This document shows positions 52,270 to 60,726 of a stretch of DNA of 64,000 nucleotides, one piece after another (position 1 is the first letter of the stretch; every line of letters starts with the position of its first letter). Source of the stretch: Pandoraea anhela (lineage in GTDB: Bacteria > Pseudomonadota > Gammaproteobacteria > Burkholderiales > Burkholderiaceae); contig NZ_CABPSB010000001.1 of the NCBI RefSeq assembly GCF_902459655.1, positions 186,001-250,000 of the forward strand, read 5' to 3'. The notes under the pieces were generated by a model, which was not told the DNA's origin, made no database searches, and saw only the letters and a list, made by a program, of their open reading frames with translations. The translations under genes were made by a program, and so were the position numbers.

Positions 52270-53897
52270 CCTCGCGCTTCATGCCGCACACTGTCTCACG
52301 GACTGTCTTGCGCACCGCCTCGCGAACGGTTGCGCTTGCGCTGCGCCGCCGTGCGCTGCTGGCACCGGTCCTGCCGCTCTGGCTGAGCGCCTGCGCCTTC
52401 ACACCGGGCGACAATCCCCCGGCAATGCCTTCGCCGTCGCACTACGGGGTGAACGCCGTGCCCACGCAAACGGTGACGGCACAAGGCGCCTCGCAACAGT
52501 TCGAGGTCGGTGCGCCGCCGGTCAAGGCCTGGTGGCAGGCCTATCAGTCCGACAAGCTCAATGCGCTGGTCGACGAAGGGCTGCGCAACAGTCCGAACCT
52601 GTCGTCGGCCGATCATGCGTTACAAGCGGCTCGTGAGCAGTTGAAGGCGCAAATCGGCGCGTCGCTGCTCCCGTCCGTGGACATCGGCGGCGAGGCCGCG
52701 CGCGAGCGCAACCTCGGCATCCCGAACCTGCGGCCGCCGACCGCGCTGTACAACATGTTCGTCGGCCAGATTCAGGCGCGCTACACGTTCGACTTTTTCG
52801 GGGCGTCGCGCTTCGCCAATGCATCGCTCGCCGCGCAGGTCGACCAGCAGGCATTCCAACTGGCCTCGGCCCGGCAGGCGCTCGCGGCGAACATCGTCTC
52901 CGGCGCCATCGGCGCATCGGTGCTCGGCGCGCAGGTCAAGGCCACCGAACGGCTGGTGGACCTCGCGCAGGCAGATGCCACCGACATGGCGCGCCGCGAA
53001 GCGCTGGGCGCCGTGTCGCGGGCCGATGCATTGGCCTCCGCCCAAAATGCCGAGTCGCTCGCCGCATCGCTGCCGGGCCTGCGCGCGCAATGGCACTCCA
53101 CCCGTCACGCGCTGGCGGTTCTGCTCGGCCGCACGCCCGATCAGGCGCCCGAGGACCTGCCGCTCGGTGAGTTGAAGGTGCCCGCCCGCGTGCCGGTCGT
53201 GGTGCCGTCGACGTTGCTCCAATCGAGGCCGGATATTCAGGCGGCAGAAATGGCGCTCAAGGCGGCGTCCGCCGAAGTCGGCGTGGCGACCGCGCAGATG
53301 TTTCCCAGTCTGTCGCTCACCGCGTCGATGGGCAAAGGGGGTTTCAACTGGCCGACGGTCATGTCCAACGCGGGTTCCCTGTGGAGTATTGCCGCGTCGA
53401 TCTCGCAACCGATCTTCCACGGCGGCGCGCTGCTGGCTCAGCGCCGCGCGGCACAGGCGACTTACGAGGCAGCCGTCGATCAGTACAAGCAGACCGTGCT
53501 CACCGCGTTCAGGAACGTGGCGGATACGCTGGCGTCGCTCGAAGCGGACAATACGTCGCTGCTGCATGCCGACAACGCAAGTGCGGCGGCCGAGCAGATC
53601 TACCGCGATACGGCGGCCCGGGTGCGGCTGGGGGCGTTGCCGGTGTCGTCGGCGCGCGCTCGCGAGCAACAGTACTGGAACGCCTATCTGACGACGGTGC
53701 GTGCAACCGGCGCGCGTTTGTCGGATACTGCGCTACTGTTTTACGCGATGGGCGTGCCGCCGGAGCCCGCTGCCGATGCAGCAACGCCGGGCGACGGCGC
53801 GGCAGCGACGGCACCGACCGCAAGTGCCGCTGGGGCCGCTGGGGCCGCTGTGGCCGATCACCGGCCGCCCCCGTCGCAAGACGTAGCCAGACGATGA
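52266..53897 (+). CDS. NodT-family outer-membrane efflux channel
   Basis: A 543-residue outer-membrane factor, likely a lipoprotein (LLAPVLPLWLSACAFTPG; lipobox LSAC) with the NodT family's tandem OEP repeats: WWQAYQSDKLNALVDEGLRNSPNL, and in the second half AAEMALKAASAEVGVATAQMFPSLSLTAS. It completes the tripartite pump. The C-terminus is a Gly/Ala repeat (three 9-bp units at 53829-53855). ATGA overlaps on both sides couple it to the pump and the TetR gene. Confidence 0.93.
   Translation: MTSRFMPHTVSRTVLRTASRTVALALRRRALLAPVLPLWLSACAFTPGDNPPAMPSPSHYGVNAVPTQTVTAQGASQQFEVGAPPVKAWWQAYQSDKLNALVDEGLRNSPNLSSADHALQAAREQLKAQIGASLLPSVDIGGEAARERNLGIPNLRPPTALYNMFVGQIQARYTFDFFGASRFANASLAAQVDQQAFQLASARQALAANIVSGAIGASVLGAQVKATERLVDLAQADATDMARREALGAVSRADALASAQNAESLAASLPGLRAQWHSTRHALAVLLGRTPDQAPEDLPLGELKVPARVPVVVPSTLLQSRPDIQAAEMALKAASAEVGVATAQMFPSLSLTASMGKGGFNWPTVMSNAGSLWSIAASISQPIFHGGALLAQRRAAQATYEAAVDQYKQTVLTAFRNVADTLASLEADNTSLLHADNASAAAEQIYRDTAARVRLGALPVSSARAREQQYWNAYLTTVRATGARLSDTALLFYAMGVPPEPAADAATPGDGAAATAPTASAAGAAGAAVADHRPPPSQDVARR
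53829..53855. repeat. 9-bp tandem repeat at 3' end of efflux channel gene
   Basis: GCTGGGGCC, GCTGGGGCC and GCTGTGGCC encode the Ala-Gly-Ala repeat close to the protein C-terminus. Confidence 0.85.
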
Positions 53898-54544
53898 CCG
53901 CCACACCCACGACGCGGGGCAGACGCCCCAAACACTTGCCCGATGGCCGCGCAGCCCTGCTGCATGCGGCCATCGACGCTTTCTCCCACCTCGGCTACGA
54001 CGGCGCCAACCTGCGCGGCATCGCCGCCGCAGCCAAAGTCGACGCCAGCCTCGTGCGCGTGCATTTCGGCTCGAAGGAACAACTCTGGCGCGCGTGCGTC
54101 GATACGCTCGAAGCCGCCCTGACGGCGCCCGTCGCCACGCTCGCGGCGATTGCGGACGACACCACGCGTCCCGTGCGCGAGCGCCTGCGCGACGCCATCG
54201 CCCTCATCGCGGCCTACGCGATGCAGCATCCCGAGCACAAACGCTTCATTTCCCTGCACGCCACGGAGACCGGCGAGCGCGGCGCGGTGCTCTACCGTCA
54301 CTTGCTCGAACCCGTCTACCACTGCATGGAAAAACTCATCGTCGAGGGGATGGCGGCGGGCGTGGTCCGCGCAGAGCATCCGGCCATGTACTTCTGCGTC
54401 CTCGCGCATGCGTTGCATCCGCCGCCCGGCTCGCCGGTACTGATGCAGGTGATCGCGCCGGAAGTCGGCGGCGAAGCGTTCGGCCCCGCCCTGCTCAAGC
54501 AAGTCGAGATGGTGTTCTTCACACCGGCGGACACCGAAGGCTGA
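53894..54544 (+). CDS. TetR-family regulator of the efflux operon
   Basis: A 216-residue regulator with a helix-turn-helix (HAAIDAFSHLGYDGANLRGIAAAAKVDASLVRVHFGSKEQLWRACV) and a C-terminal domain of the CecR/TetR_C type. ATG 53894 overlaps the channel TGA (ATGA). As last gene of the efflux operon it probably represses its own operon in a ligand-dependent way, through sites near 47600-47680. Confidence 0.9.
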   Translation: MTATPTTRGRRPKHLPDGRAALLHAAIDAFSHLGYDGANLRGIAAAAKVDASLVRVHFGSKEQLWRACVDTLEAALTAPVATLAAIADDTTRPVRERLRDAIALIAAYAMQHPEHKRFISLHATETGERGAVLYRHLLEPVYHCMEKLIVEGMAAGVVRAEHPAMYFCVLAHALHPPPGSPVLMQVIAPEVGGEAFGPALLKQVEMVFFTPADTEG

Positions 54545-54589
54545 CGCCCCGGCGCACGCCGGCATTCCGGCATGCTGCCCCGGATCGGC

Positions 54590-55753
54590 TCAACACGCGT
54601 TCTGAAGATAGTCCGCAAGGCGGCGCAGCATGGCGTCGCACTCGTCGAGTTGCCCGACGCTCACGAACTCGTCGGGCTTGTGCCCCTGATCCATGCTGCC
54701 GGGCCCGCATACGATGGTCGGAATTCCCACCTCGTTGAACAAACCGCCCTCCGTGCCGAAGGCGACGGTGCCGAACGCCTCGGAGCCGCTCAGCATGGCG
54801 AGCAGCCGTGCCGCGTCGCTATCGGGCGGCGTCGCCAGTCCCGGATACGCGGACAGCGGCAGCAGACGAATCCCCGTCTCCGGCTTGACGGCCCGCATCC
54901 TCGGCACGAGATCGGCTTCGGCGTAACGCTGTAGCTCGTCGGCTACCTCACTGGCGTCGAACCCCGGCAGTGCGCGCACTTCGAAGTCGAACTCGCATTC
55001 GGCCGGCACGATATTGAGGGCGCGTCCGCCTTTGATGACACCGGTCTGCACCGTCGAGTACGGCGGATCGAAGCGCACATCGTGATGCGCAGGATCGCTC
55101 AGCCGCTCACCGATCTCCTCGAGACGCCGGATCAGCCGCGCCGCATACTGGATGGCATTGACGCCATACGGCGCATAGGCCGAATGGCATGGCGCGCCCG
55201 TCACGCAGCACCGCATCGCCAGCTTGCCCTTATGGCCGAGCACGGGCTTGAGTTCGGTCGGCTCACCGATCAGGCAAAGCACCGGCTTGTTCGCTCGCTT
55301 CGCAAGCTCGGCGAGCATGGGCCGCACACCCAGACACCCGATTTCTTCGTCGTACGAGAACGCAAGATGCACCGGCATCCGTAAATCGCGGCTGACGAAA
55401 TCCGGCACCGCCGCGAGCACGCAGGCGATGAATCCCTTCATGTCTGCGGTGCCGCGTCCGTACAACCGCCCGTCGCGCTCCATCAGGCGAAACGGCTCGA
55501 CCGTCCACGGCTGCCCGTCGACGGGCACGACGTCCGTATGGCCGGAGAGCACCACGCCGCCCCGGTCCACGGGGCCGATGGTAGCGAAAAGACTCGCTTT
55601 GGTGCGCTCGTCGTTATGGAACAACTCGGTTTGCACGCCATGCTGCGCGAGGTAATCGCGGATGAACCCGATCAACGCGAGATTGGAATCCCGACTCACC
55701 GTCGGAAAACCGATCAACGTTTCCAGCAATGCCCGGCTAGAGACGTCATTCAT
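54590..55753 (-). CDS. ArgE-like M20 deacylase (acetylornithine deacetylase family)
   Basis: A 387-residue M20 metallopeptidase-fold enzyme. Metal ligands are seen in LSGHTDVVPVDG (His), YGRGTADMKGF (bridging Asp), SYDEEIGCLG (Glu pair) and DQGHKPDEFVS (His). It matches ArgE, which removes the acetyl group of N-acetylornithine, but its position in a catabolic cluster suggests a different N-acyl amino acid. ATG 55753 overlaps the stop of the DUF1028 gene by 8 bp, so the two are translationally coupled. Confidence 0.9.
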   Translation of the reverse strand: MNDVSSRALLETLIGFPTVSRDSNLALIGFIRDYLAQHGVQTELFHNDERTKASLFATIGPVDRGGVVLSGHTDVVPVDGQPWTVEPFRLMERDGRLYGRGTADMKGFIACVLAAVPDFVSRDLRMPVHLAFSYDEEIGCLGVRPMLAELAKRANKPVLCLIGEPTELKPVLGHKGKLAMRCCVTGAPCHSAYAPYGVNAIQYAARLIRRLEEIGERLSDPAHHDVRFDPPYSTVQTGVIKGGRALNIVPAECEFDFEVRALPGFDASEVADELQRYAEADLVPRMRAVKPETGIRLLPLSAYPGLATPPDSDAARLLAMLSGSEAFGTVAFGTEGGLFNEVGIPTIVCGPGSMDQGHKPDEFVSVGQLDECDAMLRRLADYLQNAC

Positions 55754-56423
55754 CGCCCGGCACCCCATAGCTCGGCGCCGCGGTGGGATTCAGGGCGCGC
55801 GTCACGTAATCCTGCATTTGCGGCGCGTAGGCGCGCCAAAGCCCCGCCAGTTGACCGATAGGATCGTCTTCTGCCCAATCCACCCGGAGGTCGACGATGG
55901 GCCAGACCAGATCGCCCACGATCTTGAGCGCCGCCGAGTGCACCGGCCCGGCTTCGCCACCGGCGGCCATGGCGGCGTGCATGGCCGCGAGCAGACGGTC
56001 CGCCAGCGCGCCTGTCGTCTGCTCGAACGCCGGCACCATCGATTCGACGACCGCGAGGCTCGAAAGCATATTGCCCGCCGCGACACACTGCCGCCCGGCC
56101 GCGGCGTGATACGTGCCCAATGCCTGATGGCCGCTGAAGTGTGCGGTGCGTCCCTGCGCATCGACCACCGTCACTTGCCGGTATTCGCTCCACCGGCTCT
56201 CGGTCAGTGCGTCACGCAACGCGGTCTGAGGGTCTGTCCCGCCCTGGGCGAGGCGCTCCAGAATGTCGGGACCGAGGGCGGGCAGCGTCACGTTCTGCGT
56301 CGCCACTGCGCCGACGTTTGCCCGCAGCCACGGGCACCGCGCGCCCACGGCGATGCTCGACGAACTGATCGCAATGCCGAGTTGCCCGGTCTGCTCACAG
56401 CGTCCGACGATGGAAAAAGTCAT
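55746..56423 (-). CDS. DUF1028 protein (Ntn-hydrolase-like)
   Basis: A 225-residue protein spanning the whole DUF1028 family: MTFSIVGRCEQTGQLGIAISSSSIAVGARCPWLRANVGAVATQN, TAHFSGHQALGTYHAAAGRQCVAAGNML. The fold is Ntn-hydrolase-like; function is uncharacterised. It often occurs beside RidA and amidohydrolase or M20 genes, as here. ATG follows AAGGAG. Between the RidA gene (27 bp away) and the ArgE-like gene (8-bp overlap), clearly in one operon. Confidence 0.87.
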   Translation of the reverse strand: MTFSIVGRCEQTGQLGIAISSSSIAVGARCPWLRANVGAVATQNVTLPALGPDILERLAQGGTDPQTALRDALTESRWSEYRQVTVVDAQGRTAHFSGHQALGTYHAAAGRQCVAAGNMLSSLAVVESMVPAFEQTTGALADRLLAAMHAAMAAGGEAGPVHSAALKIVGDLVWPIVDLRVDWAEDDPIGQLAGLWRAYAPQMQDYVTRALNPTAAPSYGVPGDE

Positions 56424-56450
56424 ATGCGCTCCTTGTGCGAGTCCGACGCG

Positions 56451-56897
56451 TCAGTCGTGCCGGCCGTCTCGCGGCGTCCAGCCTTCCGGAATCACCGCGA
56501 TCACGTCGATTTCCATCAGCCACTCGGGTTGTCCGAGGGCGACCACCGTGAGCCCGGTGGAAATGGGAAACACGCCCTTGAGCCACTTGCCCACCTCGCG
56601 ATACACGGGCTCGCGAAAGCGCACATCCGTGAGGTAGGTGGTGGTCTTGACCACGTGCGACAGGTCGCTGCCCGCTTCTTCGAGCAGTTGTTTGACGTTT
56701 TTCATCGCCTGCTCCGCCTGCGCACGCGGGTCGCCAAGGCCAACGAGGTTGCCCGCGAAGTCGGTGCCGATCTGGCCGCGCACGTAGACGGTGTTGCCTG
56801 CGCGCACCGCCTGACACAGGTCGTTGTCGAGCGACTGATTCGGATACGTGTCCTTCGTGTTGAACATCCGGATGCGGGTATGGGTGGGTTGGGTCAT
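56451..56897 (-). CDS. RidA-family enamine/imine deaminase
   Basis: A 148-residue RidA/YjgF/YER057c protein: NQSLDNDLCQAVRAGNTVYVRGQIGTD, AEQAMKNVKQLLEEAGSDLSHVVKTTTYLTDVRFREPVYREV, with the conserved Arg near the C-terminal third changed in context (EWLMEIDVIAVIP). The family hydrolyses reactive enamines/imines released by PLP enzymes or amine oxidation. ATG follows AGGAG. 21 bp downstream of the flavin monooxygenase gene. Confidence 0.9.
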   Translation of the reverse strand: MTQPTHTRIRMFNTKDTYPNQSLDNDLCQAVRAGNTVYVRGQIGTDFAGNLVGLGDPRAQAEQAMKNVKQLLEEAGSDLSHVVKTTTYLTDVRFREPVYREVGKWLKGVFPISTGLTVVALGQPEWLMEIDVIAVIPEGWTPRDGRHD

Positions 56898-56918
56898 GGA
56901 AGCTCCTGGGATCGTGAC

Positions 56919-58193
56919 TCAGTTCGTGCCATGCGTGGGCGTGTCGTAGTAAGCGAGATATTTGCGTTGCGTCGCGATGTGTTCCGCGATATGACGTGCG
57001 TCGTGCCACACGCCCCAGATGAAGGACGAACCACGACGTGACAGCCACGGCAAGCCGAGGAAGTACACGCCCGGCTCCTTCGATACGCCGCGCTGGTGCT
57101 TGGGTTTGCCGCTCTCGTCGAACGCATCGACTTGCAGCCATTGGAAGTCGTGCGCGTAGCCCGTCGCCCAGAGAATCGTTGTCACGCCGGCCGTCGCGAG
57201 ATCGAGGTCGCGCAGCGGCGCGGTGAGGCATTCGGGATCGGGGGGAATGACGCGTGCCCCGGGCTCCTCGGGAAGCGCAAGGCCATTGCGCACCGCATAC
57301 GCGTCGGCCGCGTCGAGCATGGACAGATAGTTCTCGTCGCCTCGCGCGATGTTAGCGGCCAGGTCTGGTGCGAAACGAACCACGCCGGCGTCGAACGATT
57401 GCGTGAGACCGGTGAGCGTCACCCCTTGATGGGCGAGCCGTCGGAAGTCGACGGTGTGGCCACCGCGCGCGCCGCTCACGGCAATCGTCACGTGAGCCTT
57501 GCCGGGTCGCATGACTTCGGCATCCCACTCGCCCAGCACGCCCAGCCACCAGCAGAAGTCGCGTCCGCGATACCCGCGCGGGGGACGGTCGTGCGGCCCC
57601 ACCGACAAATAGACCTGCCGCCCGGCGCGCTGCAATTCGTCGGCGATCTGCACCCCCGACGACCCCGCACCCACGACCAGCACATTGCCCGGCGGCAGTT
57701 GTTCGGGATTGCGGTAATCGGCGGAGTGCAACTGGGTGAGACGGTCGTCCTTCGGCGCGATCGCGGGAATCACCGGGCGTTGAAACGGCCCGGTCGCCAC
57801 CACCACGCGAAGCGCTTCGTACGAGCCTTCCGACGTCTCGACCGTGAAGCCGGGCCGGCCGGCGTTGCGCACGACTTTCGTCACCTCCACCCCCGTGCGG
57901 ATCGGCGCTTCGATCTTGCGGGCGTATTCGACGAAGTAATCCGCGACCTGCGCTTTCGACGCGAACCCGTCCGGATCGACACCGGCAAAGGTCATTCCGG
58001 GAAAACGGTCGTGCCACGCGGGACCGTTGGCGACCAGCGAATCCCAGCGTCCGGTGCGCCAACGCTCGGCGATGCGCGCGCGCTCCAGCACCAGATGCGG
58101 CACGCCGAGCTTGCTCAGGTGCTCGCTCATCGCCACGCCGGCCTGACCGGCACCGACGACGAGCGTATCGATTGACGGGGTTTGCACTGTCAT
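56919..58193 (-). CDS. Flavin-containing monooxygenase
   Basis: A 424-residue flavoprotein with FAD motif VVGAGQAGVAM (about residues 13-23), an NAD(P)H motif NVLVVGAGSSGVQIADEL, and the terminal ATGYAHDF motif. It resembles bacterial FMO/Baeyer-Villiger or TrkA-like monooxygenases that oxygenate N or S atoms or ketones. First gene of a minus-strand operon (FMO, RidA, DUF1028, ArgE-like); ATG follows AAGGA. It may oxygenate an amine whose imine product is handled by RidA. Confidence 0.9.
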   Translation of the reverse strand: MTVQTPSIDTLVVGAGQAGVAMSEHLSKLGVPHLVLERARIAERWRTGRWDSLVANGPAWHDRFPGMTFAGVDPDGFASKAQVADYFVEYARKIEAPIRTGVEVTKVVRNAGRPGFTVETSEGSYEALRVVVATGPFQRPVIPAIAPKDDRLTQLHSADYRNPEQLPPGNVLVVGAGSSGVQIADELQRAGRQVYLSVGPHDRPPRGYRGRDFCWWLGVLGEWDAEVMRPGKAHVTIAVSGARGGHTVDFRRLAHQGVTLTGLTQSFDAGVVRFAPDLAANIARGDENYLSMLDAADAYAVRNGLALPEEPGARVIPPDPECLTAPLRDLDLATAGVTTILWATGYAHDFQWLQVDAFDESGKPKHQRGVSKEPGVYFLGLPWLSRRGSSFIWGVWHDARHIAEHIATQRKYLAYYDTPTHGTN

Positions 58194-58384
58194 GGCTTGC
58201 GTCCTTCAGAAAGCAGAGAGTTGGCGAACGACCCGCGAGACGGGTCATTCGGGGCAATCTACGCGCGCCGGCAGCATCCGAAAAATACATTTAAAAAATG
58301 CAGAGCATCGGATTTGACTATGCAGGCTTTTTTTTCGGTTTCACAATGCCGTCGAGTCATGCCGTCTCATGAAGCCAAGGAGCG

Positions 58385-59320
58385 ATGCCGATGGACAATC
58401 AGCCGCTGCGCTACTCGCTGCGCCAACTTCGCTATTTCGTCGTTACCGCCGAAGTGCTGTCGTTCACCGCCGCAGCCAAGCGCCTGCACATCTCGCAGCC
58501 CTCCATTTCCACCGCGCTCGCCGATCTCGAAGTGTCGTTCGGCGTGCAGTTGTTCATCCGGCATCACGCGAGCGGCCTGTCGCTCACGCAGGCGGGGCGC
58601 GATCTGCTCGGACAGGCGCGCAACCTGCTCAAGACGGCGGAAGAATTACAGATGGCGGCCAAAGAGATGGACGGCGGCATGACGGGCGCGATCGCGCTGG
58701 GTTGTCTGGCGTCGCTGGCGCCGCCGCTGATGCCCGGGCTCATCAGCCACTTCACGCAGGCGCACGCCGGCATTTCGTTTCGCACCGTCGAGGCCCATCA
58801 GGACGGCCTGCTGCGCGGGCTGCACGACGGCTCGCTCGACATCGTGCTGACCTACAGCCTCGACCTCAGCGAAGACATCGCCTTCACCCCGCTGCTGACG
58901 CTGCCGCCTTACGCGATACTGCCGCGCACGCACCGGCTCGCCCGCGCGCGCAAGGTCTCGCTCGCCGACTTGCAGGCCGAGCCTTACGTGATGCTCGATC
59001 TGCCGCATAGCCGCGAGTATTTCGCCGCACTGTTCGACGCAGTCGGCACCCGCCCGGTCCCGGCCTTCCGCTCTTCGCAACCGGAGGTCGTACGCGGCAT
59101 GGTGGCGAACGGTCTGGGTTACAGCCTGCTGAATTTCCCACTCAAATCCACCCGCACGGTGGACGGCGAAGAGTTCGTCATCAAACGCTTCAAGGACAAC
59201 GTCAACGCCCTCACGCTCGGCGTCGCCCAATCCCGCACGATGAAGCCGCGCCGGGTCGTAGAGCGCTTTTCGGCGTTCTGCGAGAACCACATCCGGCGGC
59301 TGCACCTCACCTCGCCATGA
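58385..59320 (+). CDS. LysR-family regulator of the catabolic cluster
   Basis: A 311-residue regulator: helix-turn-helix SFTAAAKRLHISQPSISTALADLE, effector domain GAIALGCLASLAPPLMPGLISHFTQAH, of the CatM/BenM-like branch of LysR proteins. ATG 58385 (or 58391) follows AAGGAG. It sits between the divergent FMO operon and the downstream Rieske/ABC operon, so it likely controls both. The gap to the FMO gene holds ATCCGA and TCGGAT arms 29 bp apart (58278-58318). Confidence 0.9.
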   Translation: MPMDNQPLRYSLRQLRYFVVTAEVLSFTAAAKRLHISQPSISTALADLEVSFGVQLFIRHHASGLSLTQAGRDLLGQARNLLKTAEELQMAAKEMDGGMTGAIALGCLASLAPPLMPGLISHFTQAHAGISFRTVEAHQDGLLRGLHDGSLDIVLTYSLDLSEDIAFTPLLTLPPYAILPRTHRLARARKVSLADLQAEPYVMLDLPHSREYFAALFDAVGTRPVPAFRSSQPEVVRGMVANGLGYSLLNFPLKSTRTVDGEEFVIKRFKDNVNALTLGVAQSRTMKPRRVVERFSAFCENHIRRLHLTSP

Positions 59321-59515
59321 CCTGCGCGCCCCCATGACGATCGTGCATCGGTGCTCGCAGCCGATCGCTGCTGCATAGGGAAAACCTTTGCTTTGTATCC
59401 GAAAACAATATTTTGGCTGGCAATTTGGCTTGATAGATTGATGTTCATGTTGAGTGCGGAACGCACGGGATAGCAGCAAGCCCCGTGGCGAACCGGCGGA
59501 TGAACGGAGGGCTTC

Positions 59516-60664
59516 ATGGCTGACCAGACAGGGACGATCGCAGGGCAAACGCTCATCGACGCACTGCGTACCGGTGGCGAACGCTCATTCGACGATGCAC
59601 GGGCCATGCCGCCCGGCGTATACACGTCAGCCGAATTTCTCGCCTGCGAGCAGCGCGATATTTTCGCCAGGGAATGGCAATGCGTGGGACGTGCAAGCGC
59701 GCTTGCCGAACCCGGCGACTACCTCACGGCGCAGATCGGCGAGCAGCCCGTGGTGGTGGTGCGCGACGAGCAGATGCAACTCAAGGCGATGTCCAACGTG
59801 TGCCTGCACCGCATGTCGGTGCTGCTCGAAGGACGCGGCAACGTGCGTCGCATCGTCTGTCCCTATCACGCCTGGAATTACGGCCTCGACGGTCAGTTGA
59901 GGGGCGCGCCGATGATGGACGAGCAAGCGGGCTTCTGCAAGGAAAGCTACCGGTTGCCCGCGATTCGCTGCGAGCAGTGGCAAGGCTGGATCTACGTCAC
60001 GCTCGACCCGCATGCCGTACCGGTCGGCCAGCAACTGCGCGAACTCACCCCGTTGATCGCGCCATACGGCATGACCGACTACGTCGAAACGTTTTATGAA
60101 GAGCACGTCTGGGATACGAACTGGAAGATTCTGGCCGAGAACTTCATGGAGAGTTACCACCTGCCGATGCTGCACCGCGCCACGGTAGGACCGCACTCCA
60201 AGCTCGAAGAGATGGAATGCCCGCCCGGGCATGCGGCGTTCAACTATCACTGGATCACCAAGGAAGCGAGCCTGCCGATCGGCAACGCGCATCCGCAGAA
60301 CACGCGTCTCGAAGGGCACTGGCGCAAGACGACCGCGCTGCTTGCGATTTATCCGACGCATCTCGTCACCCTCACCCCGGGGTACTTCTGGTACCTCGTG
60401 CTCCAGCCGCAAGGTGTGGGGCGCGTGCACATCCGCTTCGGCGGCGGGCTCGCGCCCGAGTTCGTGTCGGATCCGCAAGCGAAGTCGTACATGGCGTCGC
60501 TCAAGACACTGCTCGACGAGGTCAACGCCGAAGACCGGCGCGGCGTGGAAGCCGTGTTTCGCGGCGTGCACGCCCCGCTGGCGAAGCCGGGGCATCTGAG
60601 CCGGCTGGAGCGGCCGAATTACGATTTCGCGCGCTATCTGGCCGCGAAGCTGGCGCGGCCCTGA
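59516..60664 (+). CDS. Rieske non-heme iron oxygenase (aromatic-ring/N-demethylase type)
   Basis: A 382-residue alpha subunit. Rieske cluster ligands are C96-x-H98 (NVCLHRM) and C115-x2-H118 (CPYHAW). The mononuclear iron site is NWKILAENFMESYHLPMLH (two His). Overall it resembles the branch that includes glycine-betaine and stachydrine demethylases rather than biphenyl dioxygenases. No ferredoxin or reductase gene is adjacent, so electrons must come from elsewhere. ATG follows CGGAGG. It heads an operon with an ABC importer; the substrate may be an imported quaternary or N-methyl amine. Confidence 0.9.
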   Translation: MADQTGTIAGQTLIDALRTGGERSFDDARAMPPGVYTSAEFLACEQRDIFAREWQCVGRASALAEPGDYLTAQIGEQPVVVVRDEQMQLKAMSNVCLHRMSVLLEGRGNVRRIVCPYHAWNYGLDGQLRGAPMMDEQAGFCKESYRLPAIRCEQWQGWIYVTLDPHAVPVGQQLRELTPLIAPYGMTDYVETFYEEHVWDTNWKILAENFMESYHLPMLHRATVGPHSKLEEMECPPGHAAFNYHWITKEASLPIGNAHPQNTRLEGHWRKTTALLAIYPTHLVTLTPGYFWYLVLQPQGVGRVHIRFGGGLAPEFVSDPQAKSYMASLKTLLDEVNAEDRRGVEAVFRGVHAPLAKPGHLSRLERPNYDFARYLAAKLARP

Positions 60665-60726
60665 CGCTGAAGACCGCCACGGGTCGCGAACCAGGTACTG
60701 AACTCCGAAGACAGGACACCATCACG

